The position numbers and the translations under genes were made by a program. A stretch of 64,000 bases of DNA, taken from Frateuria_A sp049727805 (GTDB taxonomy: Bacteria > Pseudomonadota > Gammaproteobacteria > Xanthomonadales > Rhodanobacteraceae). This document shows, one piece after another, positions 17,186 to 26,197 of this stretch. The stretch covers positions 10,812 through 74,811 of the forward strand of contig NZ_JBCNYA010000020.1 of the NCBI RefSeq assembly GCF_049727805.1, in the 5' to 3' direction. The notes under the pieces are model-generated. The model saw only the letters and a program-made list of their open reading frames with translations. It did not search any database and had not been told where the DNA came from. Every line of letters starts with the position of its first letter. The stretch's first letter is position 1.

Positions 17186-18481
17186 ATGACCGACCTCCTC
17201 TGGCAGAAGCCCGACGTCCAGGTGGACGCGCGCATCATGCGTTTCCTCGCCGGCAGCGACGTGCTGCTCGACCGCGAGTTCTTCCTGCACGACATCGCCG
17301 CCAGCAAGGCGCACGTGGAAGGCCTGGCGCGCATCGGCGTGGTGTCGGCCGGCGAAGCCGCATCGCTTGCGCGCGAGCTCGACGCCTTGGCGGACGACTT
17401 CCGCTCCGGCGCGTTCGTGCTGGACGAGCGCTACGAGGATGGGCATTCGGCGATCGAGGCGCGACTCACCGAGCGCCTCGGCGACGCCGGCAGGCGCGTG
17501 CATACCGGGCGCAGCCGCAATGACCAGATCCTGGTGGCGACGCGGCTGTGGCTGAAGGAAAAGCTCGCCGCGCTCGCGACGCACTGCCGCGCCATCGCCT
17601 CGGTGTGCCTCGACCGCGCTGCGCAGCCGGCCCTGCCGCTGCCGGGCTACACGCACCTGCAGCGCGCGGTGGTGTCCTCCACCGGCATGTGGTTCGCCGG
17701 CTTTGCCGAGGGCTTCATCGACAACGCCCTGCGCGCGCAACAGACGCGAGCATGGATCGACGCCAACCCGCTGGGCACTGCCGCCGGCTACGGCGTGAAC
17801 CTGCCGCTCGACCGCGCGCATACCACCGAGGCGCTGGGCTTCTCGCGCATGCAGGCTTCGCCGGTCTACGCCCAGCTCTCCCGCGGCAAGTTCGAGATGG
17901 CCGCGCTCGAAGCGCTGGCCAGCGCGTTGCTGGACCTGCGCCGACTGGCCTGGGATCTGTCGTTGTTCACTACCGCCGAATTCGGCTTTGTCAGCCTGCC
18001 GCCGGAATACACCACAGGCAGCTCGATCATGCCCAACAAGCGCAACCCGGACGTGGTCGAGCTGCTGCGCGCCAGCTATGCCACGGTGGCGGCGGCGCGT
18101 TGCGAGATCGAGCAACTGCTGTCGCTGCCCTCGGGCTACCAGCGCGACCTGCAGTTCTCCAAGGGCTCGCTGTTCCACGGCATGACCCATGGCCTGGCCG
18201 CGCTGGAACTGGTGCCCGACCTGGTCGGCCGCCTGCGCTGGAACGAGGCAGCCATGCGCGCGGCGATCGAGCCGGCGATGTATGCCACCGACGTGGCGAT
18301 CGAGCAGGCCGCGCAAGGCGTGCCGTTCCGCGACGCCTACCGCGCGGCCGCCGCGGCCGTGTCCACGGCCGGCGAAGGCCGCACGCCGGAACGCAGCCTG
18401 GCCGAGCGTGTGTCGCCCGGCGGCGGCGCGGACCTGCGGCTGGATGAACTGGCCGCGCGCCTGCGTGCCCTACCAGGCTGA
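17186..18481 (+). CDS. argH: Argininosuccinate lyase
   Basis: A 431-residue fumarase/aspartase-superfamily enzyme releasing arginine and fumarate. The signature loop is TGSSIMPNKRNPDVVE, with GRSRNDQI near residue 110 and the TAAGYGVNLPL segment. An AAGGA Shine-Dalgarno precedes ATG 17186. It is the last gene of the arginine operon; in Xanthomonas proB and proA often follow, but they are absent here. Confidence 0.94.
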   Translation: MTDLLWQKPDVQVDARIMRFLAGSDVLLDREFFLHDIAASKAHVEGLARIGVVSAGEAASLARELDALADDFRSGAFVLDERYEDGHSAIEARLTERLGDAGRRVHTGRSRNDQILVATRLWLKEKLAALATHCRAIASVCLDRAAQPALPLPGYTHLQRAVVSSTGMWFAGFAEGFIDNALRAQQTRAWIDANPLGTAAGYGVNLPLDRAHTTEALGFSRMQASPVYAQLSRGKFEMAALEALASALLDLRRLAWDLSLFTTAEFGFVSLPPEYTTGSSIMPNKRNPDVVELLRASYATVAAARCEIEQLLSLPSGYQRDLQFSKGSLFHGMTHGLAALELVPDLVGRLRWNEAAMRAAIEPAMYATDVAIEQAAQGVPFRDAYRAAAAAVSTAGEGRTPERSLAERVSPGGGADLRLDELAARLRALPG

Positions 18482-18596
18482 ACCGCCATTCAGTCCGCTT
18501 GAGGGCCGTTTCACAACGCCGCGTCGATACTCGCGGGCATGCCTTCGACCACGCCCGCAAAGCATCGCAAGGCCCGGCATGCCGCGCTGATCAGCG

Positions 18597-21158
18597 GTGG
18601 TGATCGCCGTGATCGGGGCTGAAGGCGCAAACGGCGGCATGCCGAGGGCGCTGCTGGCGGCCGAGCAGGCGGCGATCCTGGGGCAACTGGCCGAGGGCGT
18701 GATCCTGACCGATACGGCCGGTCGGATCACCTACGTGAACGATGCCGCGGCGCGCCTGCACGGGGGCCGCCATCTCGGCATCGGCCCGGACGACTACGCG
18801 AGCACCTACCACCTGCTGACCGAGGATGGGCGGCCCTATGCACCCGCCCAACTGCCGTTGGCGCGGGCGGTGCTGCATGGCGAAGTCGTCGCCGATGCGC
18901 GGTGGCGGATCCGCCGTGCCGATGGCACGGAGATCATTGCGCAAGGCTCCGCGCGGCCGATCCAGGACAGCGATGGCAAACGCCTGGGCGCGGTGCTCAC
19001 CATGCACGACGATACCGCGCGCCTGCAGGCCGAGCAGGCCCTGCGCGAAGAGAGCCAGGCACTGGAAACGCTCAACCATGTCGGCGCGGCGGTGGCCAGC
19101 GAACTGGAATTGGGGCGGATCGTGCAGACGGTCACCGATGCCGGCGTCGGGCTGATCGGCGCCAGCATGGGGGCGTTCTTCTACAACGCCACCAACGAGG
19201 CAGGCGAGAGCATGCTGCTCTACGCCCTCTCCGGCATCGACCGGCACGCATTCGACCGCTACCCCATGCCACGGGGCAGCCTGTTGTTCCGACCCACGCT
19301 AGCCGGCGAAAGCCTGGTGCGTTGCGATGACGTCCTGCTCGACCCACGCTATGGCAAGAGCCCGCCCTACCATGGCCTGCCGCCGGGCCATCCGCCCGTG
19401 CGCAGCTACCTAGGGGTGCCGGTGGTTTCGCGCTCGGGCCGGGTGCTGGGCGGGCTTTTCTTCGGCCATCCGGAGCCGGGGCGGTTCTCGCCGCGGCACG
19501 AGCGCTTGATGGCGGGCATCGCCGCGCACGCGGCCATCGCCATCGACAATGCGAACCTGTATGCGGTGGCGCAGCGGGAGATCGGCGAACGCCGCGCCGC
19601 CGAGGAGCGCCTGCGCGAACTCAACGAGACGCTGGAGCAACGCGTCGAGGCGCGCACGCGCGAGCGCGATCGTGCCTGGAAACACTCGCGCGACCTGCAG
19701 GCGGTGATCGACGACCGTGGTCGCTTCCTGCAGGTCAGCGATGCCTGGTGCACGGTGCTCGGCTGGCAGGCGGCGGAGGTGGTCGGGCACCCGGCCTACA
19801 CGTTCATCCATCCGGCCGACCGGCCCGCGGGCGATCGACCGTTCTTCGCCAGCCTGGCCAAGGGAGCTGCGTTCGAGAACCGCGTGCGGCACAAGGACGG
19901 TGGGTATCGCTGCATCTCCTGGGTGGCCAGCCAGGATGAGGACACGATCTACGCCAGCGGCCGCGACGTCACCGAGCAGAAGGAGCAGGCGCACGCGCTG
20001 GCGCAGGCCGAGGCGGCCCTGCGGCAAAGCCAGAAGATGGAGGCCGTCGGCCACCTGACCGGCGGCATTGCGCACGACTTCAACAACATGCTGGCGGTGG
20101 TGATCGGCTCGCTCGACATGCTCAAGCGCCGCCTGCCCGAGGGTTCGCGCGAGCGGCGCCATGCCGGCAACGCGATGGAAGCGGCCGATCGCGCGGCTAC
20201 CCTGACCCAGCGGCTGCTGGCCTTCGCCCGCCAGCAGCCGCTGCACCCGAAGCCGGTGGATGCCAATGCCCTGGTCGCGGGCATGCACGAGTTGTTGCGC
20301 CATGCGATCGGGCCTGACGTCCGCCTGGAGGTCCAATCCGCGGACGGACTGTGGCCGACGCTGGCCGATGCCAACCAGCTGGAGAACGCCATCCTCAACC
20401 TTGCGGTCAACGCGCGCGATGCCATGCCCGAGGGCGGCCGGCTGGCGATCGAGACGGCGAACGTCACGCTCGAAGGGCGCCAGGCGGCCAGCCAACTGGA
20501 CATGCCGGCAGGCGACTACGTTTCGATCACCGTGACCGACACCGGCATCGGCATGGCGCCGGAGATGGTCGCCCGTGCGTTCGATCCGTTCTTCACCACC
20601 AAGCAGGCGGGGCAGGGCACCGGCCTTGGACTGAGCCAGGTCTACGGCTTCGTGAAGCAGTCCGGCGGCCACGTGACGATCCATTCGGAACTCGCACACG
20701 GAACCAGCGTGAGGATCTATCTGCTGCGGATGTCCGGCGAAGCGGACGGGCAGCAGGCCGACTCCGCGGCACCGCCGCTGCCGGCCGGGCGGCAGGAGCT
20801 CGTCCTGCTGGTGGACGACGAGCCGGCGGTGCGCCAGGTCAACGCCGACGCCTTGCGCGAGCTGGGCTACCGGGTGCTGGAAGCGGACGGCGCCGAGTCC
20901 GCGCTGGCGCTGCTCGGCGCGCACCCGGACGTCGCATTGTTGTTCACCGACGTGGTCATGCCCGACACAGACGGACGTCGGCTCGCGACGGAAGCGCGCC
21001 AGCGCCGGCCCGGCCTGAAGGTGCTGCTCACCACCGGCTACTCGCCCGCGGTGGCCCGGCAGGACGGCACGCCGGGTGCGGACGTGCCGCTGCTGGGCAA
21101 GCCGTACACGCTCGATGAACTGGGCCGCAAACTGCGCCAGGTGCTGGAAGGCGCCTGA
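18597..21158 (+). CDS. Soluble hybrid histidine kinase (PAS-GAF-PAS-HisKA-HATPase-REC)
   Basis: 853 residues from GTG 18597; ATG 18639 (839 residues) is also possible. The order is PAS (~20-140, ILTDTAGRITYVNDAAARLHG), GAF (~160-325), a coiled coil (~330-365), PAS (~370-465), HisKA with GHLTGGIAHDFNN (His493), HATPase_c (NAILNLAVNARDAMP; DTGIGM; GQGTGLGLSQVYG), and a C-terminal receiver (LVDDEPAVR; phospho-acceptor Asp785 in FTDVVMPD; GKPY). No membrane segment or output domain is seen, so it is a cytoplasmic sensor whose partner is not encoded nearby. It converges on the next gene with a 6-nt gap. Confidence 0.88.
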   Translation: MVIAVIGAEGANGGMPRALLAAEQAAILGQLAEGVILTDTAGRITYVNDAAARLHGGRHLGIGPDDYASTYHLLTEDGRPYAPAQLPLARAVLHGEVVADARWRIRRADGTEIIAQGSARPIQDSDGKRLGAVLTMHDDTARLQAEQALREESQALETLNHVGAAVASELELGRIVQTVTDAGVGLIGASMGAFFYNATNEAGESMLLYALSGIDRHAFDRYPMPRGSLLFRPTLAGESLVRCDDVLLDPRYGKSPPYHGLPPGHPPVRSYLGVPVVSRSGRVLGGLFFGHPEPGRFSPRHERLMAGIAAHAAIAIDNANLYAVAQREIGERRAAEERLRELNETLEQRVEARTRERDRAWKHSRDLQAVIDDRGRFLQVSDAWCTVLGWQAAEVVGHPAYTFIHPADRPAGDRPFFASLAKGAAFENRVRHKDGGYRCISWVASQDEDTIYASGRDVTEQKEQAHALAQAEAALRQSQKMEAVGHLTGGIAHDFNNMLAVVIGSLDMLKRRLPEGSRERRHAGNAMEAADRAATLTQRLLAFARQQPLHPKPVDANALVAGMHELLRHAIGPDVRLEVQSADGLWPTLADANQLENAILNLAVNARDAMPEGGRLAIETANVTLEGRQAASQLDMPAGDYVSITVTDTGIGMAPEMVARAFDPFFTTKQAGQGTGLGLSQVYGFVKQSGGHVTIHSELAHGTSVRIYLLRMSGEADGQQADSAAPPLPAGRQELVLLVDDEPAVRQVNADALRELGYRVLEADGAESALALLGAHPDVALLFTDVVMPDTDGRRLATEARQRRPGLKVLLTTGYSPAVARQDGTPGADVPLLGKPYTLDELGRKLRQVLEGA

Positions 21159-21164
21159 GCAGCG

Positions 21165-21665
21165 TCAGCCGTGCAGGTGCCCCTGGTGGCCAAGGTCGCG
21201 CGGCTGCTCGCTCCACATGCCGCGGGCGAAATCCAGCGCGCGCTCGACGAAGTTGCCCGCGGACTCCCAGTACATCGCGTCGCGCACGCGTACGCGCAGC
21301 ACGGTCAGGTTGGGATCGTCCTTGCCGGAGAAGAACACGTTCTGCGCGGGCGACCACAGCTCCTCGATCAGCGCCTGGTCGCGATTGATACGCGCCCGCC
21401 CGCGCACGGAAACGTAGCGCATGTCGTTCTGGTTCGCGTAGGCGAGGTTCACGTCCAGGTCGTCGGTGAGCTGCTGGACCTTGGCACTGTCGGCCGCGGT
21501 GAAGAACACCAGGTCGCCCTCGGCGGTCAGCTTCAGCGTCTGCAGCGGCCGACTGACCAGCGAGCCGTCGGCGGCCTGGGTGGTGAGCATCGCCACCTCG
21601 ATGCCGTCGATCAGTTCGCCGAGCTTGCGCAGGTCGGCGTCGTCGCGTGGTGCGTCGTTTTCCAT
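21165..21665 (-). CDS. Pyridoxamine 5'-phosphate oxidase-like general stress protein
   Basis: A 166-residue split-barrel flavin-binding-type protein. The order LGELIDGIEVAMLTTQAADGSLVSRPLQ, then GDLVFFTAADSAKVQQL and YVSVRGRARINRD, matches the general stress protein 26 / PNPOx-like family rather than true PdxH. ATG 21665 has an AGAGG Shine-Dalgarno. It is convergent with the histidine kinase. The substrate is unknown; FMN, F420 or heme handling are all found in the fold. Confidence 0.75.
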   Translation of the reverse strand: MENDAPRDDADLRKLGELIDGIEVAMLTTQAADGSLVSRPLQTLKLTAEGDLVFFTAADSAKVQQLTDDLDVNLAYANQNDMRYVSVRGRARINRDQALIEELWSPAQNVFFSGKDDPNLTVLRVRVRDAMYWESAGNFVERALDFARGMWSEQPRDLGHQGHLHG

Positions 21666-21845
21666 CGCTCGATCCTCTGGAAGTGGGGCTTCCGAAGATG
21701 GCGCGGACGCCTTCAAGAGGGCATGAAATTGCCCAGCCGCGTGCCGCCCGATGCGCGGCGAATGTCGGTGCGAGCGCGGCGGCCCCCCGGTTGCGAGCCT
21801 CATCCTCTCGCCGCGCGCGTCCGGGCGCGGCGGCGGCGAAGCTCG

Positions 21846-23120
21846 CTACGCGCCGGCCCAGCGACGCACGGCTTCGGCGAAGGCCAGGCAGTCGGCGTGG
21901 CGGTTGTAGAGCGGTGCGGGGGAGATGCGGATGACATCCGGTTCGCGCCAGTCGCCGATGATGCCGTTGGCCATCAGGTACTCGAACAGCGCCCGCCCGC
22001 GTGCGCGGCCGCCGAGCACGCGGATCGACAGTTGCGCACCGCGGCGCGACGGATCGGCGGGCGTGACGATCTCCAGCACTTCCGGCAACTGCGTGCGCAC
22101 CAGCCATTCGAGATAGCCGGATAGCTTCAGCGATTTCTCGCGCAGCCGGTCCATGCCGGCACGGCGGAAGATCTCCAGCGATACGCGCAGCGGTACCAGC
22201 GCCAGGATCGGCGGATTGGACAACTGCCAGCCGTCGGCGCCGGGCGTGGGCACGAACTGCGGGCCCATCTGGAAGCGGGTGGTCTTGTCGTGTCCCCACC
22301 AGCCGGCGAAGCGCGGCAGTGCCTCGCGCGCATGGCGCTCGTGCACGAAGGCGCCACCGACCGCGCCAGGGCCGGCGTTCAGGTACTTGTAGCTGCACCA
22401 GATGGCGAAGTCCGCATCGCTGTCGTGCAGCGCCAACGGCAGGTTGCCGACCGCATGGGCAAGGTCGAAGCCGACCTGGCAGCCGCGCGCGTGGGCGAGG
22501 CTGGCAATGCGCTTGAGGTCAAAGGCCTGGCCGGTGCGGTACTGCACGCCCGGCAGCATCACCAGCGCGGTGCGCGCGCCGTGCTCGGCCAGCGCGCGTT
22601 CGAACGCGGCGTCGGAAATCGTGCCGTTGGGCTCGTCCGCTTCCAGCTCGATCAACGCCGCGGCCGGGTCGTAGCCGTGGAAGCGGATCTGCGATTCGAC
22701 CGCGTAGCGGTCGGTGGGGAAGGCGCCGGCCTCGATCAGGATCGCGTGGCGTTCGGGCGTGGGGCGGTAGAAGCTCACCATCATCAGGTGCAGGTTCACG
22801 CCCAGCGTGTTCATCGCCACCACTTCGGAAGGCTGCGCGCCGACCACGTCGGCCAGGTCGTCGCGCACGAACTCGTGATAGTCCATCCACGGCAGGCGGC
22901 CCTTGAAGTGGCCTTCGACGCCCAGCTCGCCCCAGTAGTCGAGCTCCGCCGAGATCGCCTCGCGCACGGCGCGCGGCTGCAGGCCGAGCGAGTTGCCGCA
23001 GAAGTAGTTCGAATCGCGGCCTTCGTGCGGGGGAATCAGAAACTCGCTGCGGAAGGCGCGCAGCGGATCGGCGTCATCGGCGGCGGCGGCCCATGCGGGC
23101 GTCGCCTGGTAATCGGTCAT
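21846..23120 (-). CDS. kynU: Kynureninase
   Basis: A 424-residue PLP enzyme cleaving kynurenine or 3-hydroxykynurenine to (hydroxy)anthranilate and alanine. The PLP lysine is Lys245 in WCSYKYLNAGPG, and FCGNSLGLQPR near the N-terminus is characteristic. ATG 23120 (MTDYQATPAW) lies 10 nt after the preceding stop in the same operon. With ACMSD two genes upstream, this points to tryptophan catabolism by the kynurenine route. No kynA, kmo or haaO is present in the window. Confidence 0.95.
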   Translation of the reverse strand: MTDYQATPAWAAAADDADPLRAFRSEFLIPPHEGRDSNYFCGNSLGLQPRAVREAISAELDYWGELGVEGHFKGRLPWMDYHEFVRDDLADVVGAQPSEVVAMNTLGVNLHLMMVSFYRPTPERHAILIEAGAFPTDRYAVESQIRFHGYDPAAALIELEADEPNGTISDAAFERALAEHGARTALVMLPGVQYRTGQAFDLKRIASLAHARGCQVGFDLAHAVGNLPLALHDSDADFAIWCSYKYLNAGPGAVGGAFVHERHAREALPRFAGWWGHDKTTRFQMGPQFVPTPGADGWQLSNPPILALVPLRVSLEIFRRAGMDRLREKSLKLSGYLEWLVRTQLPEVLEIVTPADPSRRGAQLSIRVLGGRARGRALFEYLMANGIIGDWREPDVIRISPAPLYNRHADCLAFAEAVRRWAGA

Positions 23121-23130
23121 GCCTCGAACC

Positions 23131-23643
23131 TCATCGTGCCAGGCTGGTGGCGACCGCGCCGCAACCCCTGTCGAACGAGGCGGCCCAGGCGGCACCGGCC
23201 TCGCTGCGTTCGGGGCGCGCGCAGCGCAGGTGGATCGCGTGGTTGTTCTTGAACCAGTAGCGGTCGTCGTAGCGGTAGGCCGCGCCGTGTTCCTGCGCGG
23301 TGTAAGCGTAGCTGTTGGGACCGTCCGGATGGCCGGCGGCCTGGTATCCGGCCAGCGCGGCAGCCTTGCGGTTGGCGGCGCCGACGTACTGTTCGAACGC
23401 GGCCAGGTCGCCCACCTGTTCCACTTCCACCGACACGTAGGAAAGGTTGTCGCGGGCGGTGGGCGACGGGTCGGGCACCTGGAACACGCGCATCTCCGGT
23501 TCGCCCTGGGTTTCCATGATGGAGACCCAGTTGTCCGGCGTGCTGAAACCCACGCTGCCGCCGGCCATGCTGACGTCGGTGGCGCAGGCGGTGCCGGCCA
23601 GCAGCAGTGCGCCGGCCACGAGGAGGATGCGGGTAGGGCTCAT
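23131..23643 (-). CDS. Exported protein of unknown function in kynurenine operon
   Basis: 170 residues. The N-terminus MSPTRILLVAGALLLAGTAC is a signal peptide; the GTAC context is not a good lipobox, and cleavage after ACA by signal peptidase I is more likely. The mature part begins with a PsbP-like pattern (VGFSTPDNWVSIMETQGEPEMRVF) and contains two cysteines. Its start overlaps the ACMSD stop (ATGA) and its stop is 10 nt from kynU, so it is clearly part of the operon. Its job in tryptophan breakdown is not known. Confidence 0.7.
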   Translation of the reverse strand: MSPTRILLVAGALLLAGTACATDVSMAGGSVGFSTPDNWVSIMETQGEPEMRVFQVPDPSPTARDNLSYVSVEVEQVGDLAAFEQYVGAANRKAAALAGYQAAGHPDGPNSYAYTAQEHGAAYRYDDRYWFKNNHAIHLRCARPERSEAGAAWAASFDRGCGAVATSLAR

Positions 23644-24668
23644 GGATGCTCCGGAATGCCTTGGTTGAAACGCTGCAGGGGCAGGCCCAGCCATTCCAGC
23701 GCGGTGCCGTGGAACAGCCGCGCGCGGTCCGCATCGCCAAGCCCCAGGGCCTCGATGCCGCTGCCGGGCTCCTGCTCGCCCAGCGGGAAAGGATAGTCGG
23801 TGCCCAGCATCACGCGGTCGACGCCGGTCACATCCAGGAGATAGCGCAGCGCCCGCTCGTCGTGCACGCAGGAGTCGAAGTACAGGCGCTTCAGGTACTC
23901 GCGCGGATTGCGCGGGTTGTCGGTGGCGACCAGGTCCGGCCGCATGCGAAAGCCGTGTTCGATGCGCCCGATCGACCAGGGAAAGCTGCCGCCGCCGTGG
24001 GCCAGCATCACGCGCAGCTTCGGCAGCCGCTCCAGCACGCCGCCGAAGGCCAGGCAGCAGCCCGCGCGCGACTGCTCGGCCGGCATGCCGACCAGCCAGG
24101 GCATCCAGTACTTGGGCATGGTGTCGGTGCCCATCATGTCCCACGGATGCACCAGGACCGCCGCGCCCAGGTCCGCCGCCGCTTCGAAGAACGGGAACAG
24201 CTCCGGCGCGTCGAGGTTCCACTCGTTGCAGTGCGAGCCGATCTGCACACCGGACAGGCCCAATTCGTCGATGCAGCGTTCCAGCTCGCGTACGGCCAGC
24301 TCCGGCGCCTGCAGCGGCACGGTGCCGATGCCCGCGTAGTGGCGCGGGAAGTCGCGGCAGATCTGCGCCATGTGGTCGTTCAGGTGCCGGTGCAGCTCCA
24401 GCGCCTGGTAGCCGGGCGCCCAGTAGGAAAACAGCACCGGCACGGTGGAGATCACCTGCACGTCCACGCCGAAGCGGGCGTAATCGTCGGTGCGCGTCTG
24501 CGGATCGAACGCCGAATCCCACACTTCGCGGAAAAACTTGCCGTCCTTGTAGATGCGGTGGCGGCCGTCGGTATGCGTCATCACCGGGAAACGGTCGTTG
24601 CCGTACTTGGCGGCCAGGTTGGGCCAGTCGCGGGGCAGGATGTGCGCGTGGGTGTCGATCTTGAGCAT
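23640..24668 (-). CDS. 2-amino-3-carboxymuconate-6-semialdehyde decarboxylase (ACMSD)
   Basis: A 342-residue amidohydrolase-2 family decarboxylase. Metal ligands are IDTHAHILP (His7, His9), the LVHPWDM histidine, and the Asp in MLGTDYPFPLGE. LAHGGGSFPWSIGRIEHGF is an ACMSD hallmark. The enzyme diverts the product of 3-hydroxyanthranilate dioxygenase towards 2-aminomuconate. It is the first gene of the minus-strand operon, divergent from the ECF sigma gene. Annotated elsewhere as nbaD or amnD; I leave the symbol empty. Confidence 0.92.
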   Translation of the reverse strand: MLKIDTHAHILPRDWPNLAAKYGNDRFPVMTHTDGRHRIYKDGKFFREVWDSAFDPQTRTDDYARFGVDVQVISTVPVLFSYWAPGYQALELHRHLNDHMAQICRDFPRHYAGIGTVPLQAPELAVRELERCIDELGLSGVQIGSHCNEWNLDAPELFPFFEAAADLGAAVLVHPWDMMGTDTMPKYWMPWLVGMPAEQSRAGCCLAFGGVLERLPKLRVMLAHGGGSFPWSIGRIEHGFRMRPDLVATDNPRNPREYLKRLYFDSCVHDERALRYLLDVTGVDRVMLGTDYPFPLGEQEPGSGIEALGLGDADRARLFHGTALEWLGLPLQRFNQGIPEHP

Positions 24669-24752
24669 GCGGCGAGTCTAGCAGGGCGACCACGGCGCCC
24701 CCGTAGTGCGAAAACGGCACCTGCTTCCTGTCGCCGCCGAAGGCCTTTGGCC

Positions 24753-24758
24753 TATACT
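24753..24758 (+). promoter_or_regulatory. Candidate -10 element for the ECF sigma gene
   Basis: TATACT in the 172-bp divergent gap between ACMSD and the ECF gene, followed by a T-rich patch. No good -35 is found at 16-18 nt, so it is only a candidate. Confidence 0.3.
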
Positions 24759-24840
24759 TTTTCCAGCGGCCGAGCCTGGCCGCCGACCGGATCGGCGCAG
24801 CCGGGCCGGACCATTCGGGCGGGAAGGAACCACCAGGGCC

Positions 24841-25401
24841 GTGAACAACAGTGTCGATGTGACGCGACTGCTGCATTCGGCGCAGGCGGGCGATGCCGCT
24901 GCGCTGGAGGAAGCGCTGCGCCAGATGTACGCGGCGCTGCACCGGCTGGCCGGCGCGCAACTGCGCCGCAACACCAGCGAACGCACGCTCAGCGCCACTG
25001 CCCTGGTCAACGAGGCCTACCTGAAGGTCTTCGGCGGCAACTGCCCGCCGCAGTGGGAAAGCCGCGGCCACCTGCTCGGCGTCGCCGCGCGCGCCATGCG
25101 CGAGGTGCTGGTCGATTCGGCCCGTCGCCGACAGGCCGCCAAGCGGCCGCAGGATTGCGACCGTATCGAGCTGTCGGAGATCTCCGGTTCGCTGATGCCC
25201 GAGATCGACTACGTCGCCCTGCTCGATTCGCTGGATGCGCTGGAACAGCTCGATCCGCGCCAGGCCAGCATCGTCTCGATGCGCTTCTTCGTCGGCCTGA
25301 GCGCCGAACAGATCGCCGCCGCGCTGGGCATTTCCGCCACCACCGTGCAACGCGAGTGGCGGCTGGCGCGGGCGTGGCTCCAGCGAGAGCTGCAGGCCTG
25401 A
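24841..25401 (+). CDS. ECF-type RNA polymerase sigma factor at the T6SS locus
   Basis: A 186-residue sigma factor. Region 2 covers ~20-95 (LSATALVNEAYLKVF ... GHLLGVAARAMREVLVDSARRR) and region 4 covers ~125-185 (LDPRQASIVSMRFFVGLSAEQIAAALGISATTVQREWRLARAWL). The RRRQAAKR spacer is typical of the ECF group that partners with Ser/Thr kinases instead of anti-sigma factors. In Xanthomonas citri, EcfK and the kinase PknS control T6SS genes; two kinases at the other end of this cluster make the same logic likely. The GTG start at 24841 is the best fit to family length. No anti-sigma gene is adjacent. Confidence 0.88.
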   Translation: MNNSVDVTRLLHSAQAGDAAALEEALRQMYAALHRLAGAQLRRNTSERTLSATALVNEAYLKVFGGNCPPQWESRGHLLGVAARAMREVLVDSARRRQAAKRPQDCDRIELSEISGSLMPEIDYVALLDSLDALEQLDPRQASIVSMRFFVGLSAEQIAAALGISATTVQREWRLARAWLQRELQA

Positions 25402-25684
25402 ATCGCCGGGTCTCGCCCGGACAAAACCCCTGTGCTGATTTCGTGAACGCCAACTGAACGGCGCGTTCATGCACGTGGCCGATCCGTGAAGGACACCACG
25501 CACTAGAACAGTGGGAAGGCGTTCAGCCCGCCCTTTGCCACGCCAGTCCGACAGCCACCTGCATTGCGCGGAACCCACCGTTCCGCCGCGATCGTGCCGG
25601 CCGGATGCGCTGCAGGGACGTGCGCGCGCGCACCCAGGGCGTCGCGTTCAACCGGAAGACCTCAAGTCCCAGGAGACAGCCGCA

Positions 25685-26191
25685 ATGGCCAAGCAAAGCA
25701 GTCAGAAGTTCATCGCGCGCAACCGTGCGCCGCGAGTGCAGATCGAGTACGACGTCGAGGTCTACGGCGCCCAGAAGAAGGTCCAGGTGCCGTTCGTGAT
25801 GGGCGTGATGTCGGACCTGTCCGGCGCCAACAACGCCGAACTCCCCGCGATCGAAGACCGCAAGGCGCTGGAGATCGACGTCGACAACTTCGACAGTCGC
25901 CTTCAGTCGATGAAGCCGCGCGTTTCCTTCGCGGTGCCCAACACGCTGACCGGCGAGGGCAACCTGAGCGTGGACATCACCTTCGAGAGCATGGACGACT
26001 TCTCGCCCGCCGCGGTGGCGCGCAAGGTCGCCCCGGTCGCCAAGCTGCTGGAAGCGCGCACGCAGCTGGCCAACCTCAACACCTACATGGACGGCAAGGC
26101 CGGCGCGGAGAAGCTGATCGCCCAGGCGATCAACGATCCGGCCCTGCTGCAGTCGCTGGTTTCGGCCGCCAAGCCTTCCGACGCGGAGTAA
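25685..26191 (+). CDS. tssB: T6SS sheath small subunit TssB
   Basis: A 168-residue VipA/ImpB protein that forms the contractile sheath with TssC. Signatures are PRVQIEYDVEVYGAQKKVQVPFVMGVMSDL and FDSRLQSMKPRVSFAVPN. ATG 25685 has an AGGAGA Shine-Dalgarno; the frame is open upstream but the extension lacks similarity. A 283-bp gap separates it from the ECF gene and probably holds the main T6SS promoter. tssC follows after 6 nt. Confidence 0.96.
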   Translation: MAKQSSQKFIARNRAPRVQIEYDVEVYGAQKKVQVPFVMGVMSDLSGANNAELPAIEDRKALEIDVDNFDSRLQSMKPRVSFAVPNTLTGEGNLSVDITFESMDDFSPAAVARKVAPVAKLLEARTQLANLNTYMDGKAGAEKLIAQAINDPALLQSLVSAAKPSDAE

Positions 26192-26197
26192 GCACAC

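Noticed and set aside
14842..17334. 830-codon minus-strand frame across the arg genes
   Set aside because: It lies opposite three well-supported arginine genes and has shadow-like composition.
21666..21845. N-terminal extension of the PNPOx-like gene or a small gene in the 180-bp gap
   Set aside because: The open upstream codons lack similarity and a good start, while ATG 21665 has a proper Shine-Dalgarno. Nothing else was seen there.
25402..25684. Sigma-54 or defined ECF promoter before tssB
   Set aside because: No GG-N10-GC element with correct flanks was found, and the ECF group's motif is not known to me well enough to assign one. The 283-bp gap holds only imperfect GAACG/CGTTC repeats.
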